Assembly (NCBI GenBank): GCA_016788685.1
Contig: JAEUSS010000534.1
Location: 1-18,388 of the forward strand
Reading direction: 5' to 3'
DNA: 18,388 nt
Source of the DNA: Prolixibacteraceae bacterium
GTDB taxonomy: Bacteria; Bacteroidota; Bacteroidia; Bacteroidales; Prolixibacteraceae
Shown here one piece after another: positions 13,943 through 18,388 of the stretch (position 1 is the first letter of the stretch; each line of letters begins with the position of its first letter). The notes under the pieces were generated by a model that saw nothing but the letters and a program-made list of their open reading frames with translations, ran no database searches and was not told the origin of the DNA. Position numbers and translations under genes: made by a program.

Positions 13943-14131
13943 ATGGACGATCAGGACACCAACATCACCTGTACACATTGCGGCCAGACCTGGGACAAAA
14001 AGCTGCTTTCCCGTTCGTGCAGCAACTGCTTCGCCTGCACCGGTTGCGAGGCTTATATTTGCCCTGAATGCCGTTACGAAATTGTGGTAGTCCCGATTAA
14101 ACCGATGAAGCGCTTAAAAGGGGAAGAATAA
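13943..14131 (+). CDS. 62-residue zinc-ribbon protein encoded in the zinc-uptake operon
   Basis: The protein has eight cysteines as four CxxC pairs: C10/C13 (CTHC), C26/C29 (CSNC), C32/C35 (CTGC) and C40/C43 (CPEC), enough for two four-cysteine zinc sites. This leaves almost no room for any other domain. The rest is short: MDDQDTN at the start and YEIVVVPIKPMKRLKGEE at the end. It starts 10 bases after the znuB stop and is followed by a terminator, so it is in the same operon. I do not know a named family. Zinc handling, such as a chaperone, sensor or co-regulator, is inferred from the cysteines and the operon, not shown. The cytosolic location is likely since there is no signal peptide. Confidence 0.8.
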   Translation: MDDQDTNITCTHCGQTWDKKLLSRSCSNCFACTGCEAYICPECRYEIVVVPIKPMKRLKGEE

Positions 14132-14198
14132 AGCTCCGCAGCAGTCCGTTCCAGCATCCTATTCTATTTAGGGTCAAACACTCTTTCACCAGGCAAAA

Positions 14199-14231
14199 AA
14201 AAGGGAATCTCCGCAAAGAGATCCCCTTTTT
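14199..14231. terminator. Bidirectional terminator between the zinc operon and the TonB receptor
   Basis: A 13-bp stem (14199-14211 with 14218-14230), with one A-C mismatch, encloses the loop CGCAAA. An A-run precedes it and a T-run follows, so it can stop transcripts on both strands. It lies 67 bases after the zinc-ribbon stop and 20 bases beyond the receptor stop. Confidence 0.88.
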
Positions 14232-14250
14232 ATATAACTTTCAGTATCTG

Positions 14251-17200
14251 TTATTTGAAGATATACTTGATACCAATTTGCATCTGCCAGCGAGATGAAG
14301 GACTCACAAAATCTCTAAATGTCTGATTCAGTACAGTCTGTGTTGAACCACTACCAGCCGTACCTGCTGGAACATAAGGCATAGTAAAGGTGGCGCCTGT
14401 AGTTGCAGTAGGTTTGCTAACCATATTCAGGAACTGGTATTGCTGATAACCTAACACAGTAGTTTTTTCAACTCCCCAGTTTTTGTTAATGAAGTTTCCG
14501 AAGTTTACAACGTCAAACGAAACGCGGATTGTATTCTTTCTGCCTTTTTCAGTTTTAACGAAGAAATCCTGGGTGAAATTCAGGTCAACTTTATTAATGT
14601 ACGGTGCTATCGCTCCGTTACGCTCTGAATACTGTCCTCTGTGCTTACTCAGATAAGGATCTTGTTTAATGAAGTTATCCAATTGCGCCCAAATCTCATC
14701 CGTTGTTCTCGGATCTGAGGCATTTGCTTTTACAAGTGTAATCTGATCTTTTGTTGCAGGAATAAAAATCAGGTCATTCAGATTAATCCCGTCACCATTT
14801 AAGTCACCATTATAAGTATATGAATAACGGAAAGGAGAATATCTCTGGTAAACCAAACCAACCGATGAAGTCGTCATGTTAAAGAATGACTTGGTGTAAG
14901 TAGCAGACAAAAGCAGGCGGCTTGGGAAACTTCCGGCAGAGTAGCCCAATTCCTGAGAGTTTGGATTAATAGCCGGACGATATTGCCATGCCGATTTAGC
15001 TACAGAAGACGAACCATCGGTCACACTTTTTGATTGGCCGAAGGTGTATGATCCGTTTACGCTTAAACCTTTAAGGGCTCCGTCAAAATCCTTCTGAAGT
15101 TGCAATGTCGTATAGATCGAATATCCTTCCGAGGTATTTCTCATCATAACGGCAGTATTTGCCACAGAGCTTGTCGAAGTTTTGGTATAAACAGTGCGGT
15201 TATCAACACCAACCATTTTAAATGCGTCTGCGCTGTTTTCTTCCGGAAGAGCAATGTTAGCGTGGTAGATGTTGTTGATATCCTTGTTGTACAATACTTC
15301 AGCGGTTGCTACCCAACCGTTGCCAAACTTTTTATCAATGGCAATGTTTGTTTTCCAGAGTTGCGGGTATTTAAAGTCAGGATCAGTAACTGCAATATCC
15401 GACTTGGGTGCTGTTCCGGAAGCCGGTCCATAATTTGGATTCCCGTCGAAACCCTGATCTTTCAATCCGGTACCAGGCCTGGTTAACTGGGCAAACAACA
15501 AACCGTTGTTTCCGGCCTGGTTAGACAACCATACGTAAGGAGGTGTTCCGGAGAAAATTCCGCTTCCACCTCGGATCTGCAATGAGCGATCGCCAAATAC
15601 ATCCCAGTTGAAGCCTACGCGCGGAGACCAGAGTGGTGCAGTTTTAGGGTATTTTGAAACATCAATCTTTGTTCCGCCCTGAAAGGTTTCGGCAGCCAGC
15701 TTGTCGTTTGGCAGCAGATCAGTCAGGAAGATCGGCATATCCATACGAAGCCCTACTGTCACGTTCAGGTTTGGTATAATGTTCCATTTATCCTGAGCAT
15801 AAAAACCGAGTGAAAGAACATCAACTTTAGCGTAAGGAAACTCTGGTTGAAGTGAATACGCTTTGGTGTATTTGGAAGTCAAACTTTCAAATGTTCCCGG
15901 TGTTTTTGGTCCGGCCAGCCATGTATTGTAATCGTTCACTTCTTTGTAGAAGGCATCAAAGCTGTTAAACTCCCAAACGCCTGCATAAGAACGGGCATAT
16001 CCGTTCAGGAATTGACGGTAATCACTTTGAGTACCCAGCGTGATGCGATGTTTTCCGGCGTTAATAGTCAGGTTATCCTGAATCTGCCAAATGTCGCTGT
16101 TCAACTTGTTGTTGTAGGAGTTTTCCTCAGTTCCGAAAGTTGTTGCAATAAGGTTTCCTTTTACATAGTCGGCACTTTTAACGCCATTGACATAAGACCA
16201 TCCTGTTCCGTTCAAAATGTCAACCTGCGGGAAGAAACCGCCGTCCATATCGCGGAAATCGCGAAGCGCTGAGTATCCGATTTTCAGTGTATTCGATATC
16301 TTTTCGTTGATCGTCGTATTCAGGTCGGCCATAATAATGTTAAAGTTATTATTCGTCCGGTAATACGATGATGAGAACGGAATACGGTCAGCGCTTGGGC
16401 TTCTTGAACCTCCTGTTGCGCCTGATCCACTTGGCATGTTGGTATTGAATGATTTCAGGTAGAAATATTTAATACTCAAAGTGTTTTTCGAATTAATGTT
16501 CCAGTCCAAACGGGCTGTGATACGATCAGCTTCGGTCGGAACGCTTGATGTACTGTAATTTCCGGGGCTATAATTGTATTTCTGAACCAAAAAATCAGAA
16601 AGAGTCTGAAGGGTGGCCACATCAACGATTGACTGTCCGTCACCTTGTTGCCCTTTCGCCGGGCTCGGCTGCCAACTGATTGGAGATTCTTTGCGGTCCA
16701 TTTCACCGTTAAGGAAAATGAACAATTTATCTTTAATGATTGGTCCGCCAACCGAGAAACCTTTCTGGTTGTACGTAAAATCGTTTTTGTCAACTTTAAT
16801 GGTGTTCTGTTTACGGCCTTCCAGGTCCGGGCTTTTAAAATAATAGTAAGCCGAACCAGTCCATGAATTGGTTCCGCCTTTGGTTACCGAGTTTACACCG
16901 GCACCTGTGAAGGCTCCGTTGCGTACGTCAAAAGGCGCAATCATCACCTGAATCTGATCGATAGCTTCCAAGCTGATTGGCTCGGTACCCGAAGCTCCGA
17001 GTGAAGAAGAAAGACCAAAAGAGTTATTGAATGACGCACCATCAACTGTTACATTGTTGTACCGGTACGAAGTTCCGCCGAAGTTACCGCCACTACTCAT
17101 TGGGGTTAGTTTGGTAAAATCAGAAAGCGAACGGTTAATCGTCGGAAGTTTTTCAATGGTCTCATTGGTAAATACTTCCTGAGCACCAGTCCGGTTCGAA

Positions 17201-17592
17201 CTGAATTTTTGATTTTTTGAACCAATGGCAATAACTTCACCAATCTCAACAGTATTTTCTGTGAGACCAAAATTCAGGGTTGCTTCTTCTCCAACGGTCA
17301 GAAACAGGTTACTGGCTTTTTGTGTACTGTAACCCATAAACGAAACCTCGACTTCATAAGGGCCACCCACGCGCATGCCGTTCAGGCTGTAACGGCCATC
17401 GCTCAACACCAGGGCACCATAACTCGTTCCTGTCGGGGTGTGTTTAGCAACAACAGTAGCACCAGGAAGGGGCTCATTTTTATCGTCAACAACTTTTCCG
17501 CTTATACTCGAGGTAGTTACCTGAGCATTCGCCGAAAGGATGACCATAAAAAAAGCGGTCAGCACTAAATAAATTTTTAGCATCTTTTTCAT
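14251..17592 (-). CDS. Oar-like TonB-dependent outer-membrane receptor
   Basis: The product is 1113 residues. A signal peptide ends ANA about residue 23. A carboxypeptidase-regulatory-like (beta-sandwich) domain follows at about 28-110 with ISGKVVDDKNEPLPGATVVAK, then a plug domain (about 115-240, with YNNVTVDGASFNNSFG) and a long beta-barrel ending WQMQIGIKYIFK with an aromatic near the C-terminus, as in outer-membrane barrels. The arrangement matches Oar (OmpA-related) receptors rather than SusC: it is longer at the plug and has no SusD gene next to it. A Ca-binding-like loop DLNGDGINLND is at about 930-940. Its cargo is unknown. Downstream is a terminator. Upstream is a 567-base gap with a -7 box (17719-17726) and a palindrome. 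It is on the strand opposite to the zinc operon, so sharing regulation with it would be coincidence. Confidence 0.93.
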   Translation of the reverse strand: MKKMLKIYLVLTAFFMVILSANAQVTTSSISGKVVDDKNEPLPGATVVAKHTPTGTSYGALVLSDGRYSLNGMRVGGPYEVEVSFMGYSTQKASNLFLTVGEEATLNFGLTENTVEIGEVIAIGSKNQKFSSNRTGAQEVFTNETIEKLPTINRSLSDFTKLTPMSSGGNFGGTSYRYNNVTVDGASFNNSFGLSSSLGASGTEPISLEAIDQIQVMIAPFDVRNGAFTGAGVNSVTKGGTNSWTGSAYYYFKSPDLEGRKQNTIKVDKNDFTYNQKGFSVGGPIIKDKLFIFLNGEMDRKESPISWQPSPAKGQQGDGQSIVDVATLQTLSDFLVQKYNYSPGNYSTSSVPTEADRITARLDWNINSKNTLSIKYFYLKSFNTNMPSGSGATGGSRSPSADRIPFSSSYYRTNNNFNIIMADLNTTINEKISNTLKIGYSALRDFRDMDGGFFPQVDILNGTGWSYVNGVKSADYVKGNLIATTFGTEENSYNNKLNSDIWQIQDNLTINAGKHRITLGTQSDYRQFLNGYARSYAGVWEFNSFDAFYKEVNDYNTWLAGPKTPGTFESLTSKYTKAYSLQPEFPYAKVDVLSLGFYAQDKWNIIPNLNVTVGLRMDMPIFLTDLLPNDKLAAETFQGGTKIDVSKYPKTAPLWSPRVGFNWDVFGDRSLQIRGGSGIFSGTPPYVWLSNQAGNNGLLFAQLTRPGTGLKDQGFDGNPNYGPASGTAPKSDIAVTDPDFKYPQLWKTNIAIDKKFGNGWVATAEVLYNKDINNIYHANIALPEENSADAFKMVGVDNRTVYTKTSTSSVANTAVMMRNTSEGYSIYTTLQLQKDFDGALKGLSVNGSYTFGQSKSVTDGSSSVAKSAWQYRPAINPNSQELGYSAGSFPSRLLLSATYTKSFFNMTTSSVGLVYQRYSPFRYSYTYNGDLNGDGINLNDLIFIPATKDQITLVKANASDPRTTDEIWAQLDNFIKQDPYLSKHRGQYSERNGAIAPYINKVDLNFTQDFFVKTEKGRKNTIRVSFDVVNFGNFINKNWGVEKTTVLGYQQYQFLNMVSKPTATTGATFTMPYVPAGTAGSGSTQTVLNQTFRDFVSPSSRWQMQIGIKYIFK

Positions 17593-17718
17593 AGAAAATT
17601 TGATTTAAAATTCTGGACAAAGAAAGTTAATTGATATCTATTAGGAACAATTTATTCCTTACTATAATGTTACTATTTCGTCTCAATTCGATTAAAATTT
17701 CAACTAAGGCACTTAACC

Positions 17719-17726
17719 CAAAAGTA
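17719..17726 (-). promoter_or_regulatory. Predicted receptor promoter, -7 box
   Basis: The minus strand reads TACTTTTG, matching TAnnTTTG, and would give a leader of about 120 bases before the ATG at 17592. No clear -33 element is seen. Confidence 0.45.
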
Positions 17727-17776
17727 ATATTGTACAAACCGTTTACCCGTTGAAAATTACAATTAATTACTGAGTC

Positions 17777-17794
17777 TCATAACACTAGTTATGA
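17777..17794. promoter_or_regulatory. 18-bp palindrome upstream of the receptor gene
   Basis: TCATAAC (17777-17783) and GTTATGA (17788-17794) are perfect 7-base arms around ACTA. The centre lies about 60 bases upstream of the predicted -7 box on the minus strand, a normal place for an activator, and 193 bases before the receptor ATG. Confidence 0.45.
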
Positions 17795-18115
17795 ACAGAA
17801 CCCCTTTTAATAAATTGTTAATAAATAAAAAAAATATTACCTGATAGTCATTTTATTTTTATCTGAAAATGCTATACAGCCAATCCATTAATGCTTCAGG
17901 ACCAAACAATTCAGGGAACAAAACGTTTCTATGGCAACGACAGAAACAGTCCTGAAAAGAAACTGCAAACATGTCGTTTCGGATAACGGGAGGAATAACA
18001 AATAAAGGCTAAAGAATATCAGAATAACACCTCCAAACAGGCGTATCAAAGGCAAGCACAGGCCGAACGCACGAACAATAAATTCATTAACCTGATTATT
18101 TTCGAATGAAAATCA
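17795..18115. other. Gene-free stretch before nadA, with a nested inverted repeat
   Basis: No coding gene is supported here. It is AT-rich at the left. TTCAGGAC (17895-17902) is complementary to GTCCTGAA (17949-17956), and TTCAGG also recurs at 17910-17915 as an alternative partner. Inside, GTTTCT (17925-17930) pairs with AGAAAC (17942-17947). These arms could form two alternative RNA folds, but no promoter or T-run shows that it is transcribed. Confidence 0.35.
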
Positions 18116-18137
18116 TATTTTTGCAGTCCTATTTTTG
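18116..18137 (+). promoter_or_regulatory. Two identical -7 boxes before nadA
   Basis: TATTTTTG occurs at 18116-18123 and again at 18130-18137, each followed by C, with a 14-base offset. Both match TAnnTTTG, so nadA may have two start sites. The second gives a leader of about 16 bases. No clear -33 element is present. Confidence 0.5.
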
Positions 18138-18159
18138 CGAGAACTAAAAATTGCATGTA

Positions 18160-18388
18160 ATGGAACAAAAGGATATCCGGCAAATGCTTGATGAAAAGGG
18201 ATTTATTGATGAGCCAGTTAGCCCGGAAACAAAGCTGGTTGAGGAAATAAACCGGCTGAAAAAAGAAAAGAATGCAGTTATTCTCAGTCATTACTACGTT
18301 GAAAGTGACCTTCAGGATATAGCTGATTTTGTAGGAGATAGCCTTGGCCTTGCACAGGAGGCTGCCCAAACGAAAGCCGACATCATTG
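18160..18388 (+). CDS. nadA: Quinolinate synthase, N-terminal part
   Basis: The first 76 codons of a gene that runs off the right edge. The protein begins [20 protein letters not shown] and then has [23 protein letters not shown], with the NadA motif [24 protein letters not shown] (43-66), including the His and Tyr-Tyr pair of the substrate site. NadA makes quinolinate from iminoaspartate and dihydroxyacetone phosphate with a 4Fe-4S cluster, in NAD synthesis. The cluster cysteines lie further on and are not visible. The ATG at 18160-18162 shares its A with the TAA of an upstream ATG-TAA pair (18155-18160), so the sequence reads ATGTAATG. Confidence 0.92.
   Translation, partial: MEQKDIRQMLDEKGFIDEPVSPETKLVEEINRLKKEKNAVILSHYYVESDLQDIADFVGDSLGLAQEAAQTKADII

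Noticed and set aside
15100..17568. Plus-strand frames of 70-130 residues inside the TonB receptor
   Set aside because: The receptor frame is complete over 1113 codons with recognisable domains. The opposite frames are shadows.
14251..17592. SusC/SusD polysaccharide-utilisation locus
   Set aside because: No SusD-like gene follows or precedes the receptor, the receptor is of the Oar type, and no carbohydrate-active enzyme lies beside it.
18046..18369. Minus-strand frame of 107 residues at the right end
   Set aside because: It lies opposite the coding part of nadA and is only its shadow.
1..18388. CRISPR array, tRNA, rRNA, transposase or prophage genes
   Set aside because: I looked for repeated spacers, tRNA cloverleaf arms, integrase or transposase motifs and saw none. 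The gene content is core metabolism and envelope.

Overview
The window is chromosomal DNA from a member of the Bacteroidota. Four things point there: a GldH lipoprotein, a RicT/PSP1 protein, an Oar-type TonB-dependent receptor, and TAnnTTTG-type -7 promoter boxes with few clear Shine-Dalgarno sites. The style of the proteins suggests Marinilabiliales/Prolixibacteraceae, but that finer placement is an inference. Nearly all of the window is housekeeping or envelope genes. I saw no insertion sequence, phage, CRISPR array, rRNA or tRNA.

Left part (1-5951). The 5' end of pgk (minus strand) diverges from a plus-strand run: holB (clamp loader delta'), ricT (PSP1), gldH, trmB, an alkyltransferase-like protein whose reactive cysteine is alanine, and an Mrp/ApbC P-loop ATPase without the CxxC pair. 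The genes from ricT onward are spaced like one transcription unit, with short hairpins in the gaps. A perfect 18-bp palindrome sits between the holB end and ricT.

Middle (5952-11020). A strong terminator closes the first run. Next come a ROK-family sugar kinase with its own terminator and a secreted alpha/beta hydrolase that has no usable ATG and probably starts at TTG. Then follows a minus-strand cluster: a MarR-type regulator (plus strand) diverges from a GreA/GreB-C-terminal (Rnk-like) protein, a 38-residue lysine-rich mini-protein, a second Rnk-like paralogue and an unrecognised 82-residue cysteine-containing protein. The MarR/Rnk intergenic region holds two 11-bp repeats exactly 20 bp apart next to a predicted promoter.

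Right part (11021-18388). yidD, whose promoter box is nearly on its start codon, precedes a compact zinc-uptake operon: znuA, znuC and znuB, with overlapping genes and His-rich segments, and then a 62-residue protein with four CxxC pairs. This operon converges, through a bidirectional terminator, on a large Oar-like TonB-dependent receptor (minus strand). The receptor's 567-bp upstream gap carries a palindromic operator candidate and a foldable inverted-repeat region. The window ends in the 5' part of nadA, preceded by two identical promoter boxes.

The points most worth following up are the cysteine-rich mini-protein locked into the zinc operon, the ricT palindrome, and the tandem-repeat operator with the duplicated Rnk-like genes and small proteins. 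None of these is shown to be a new system by sequence alone.
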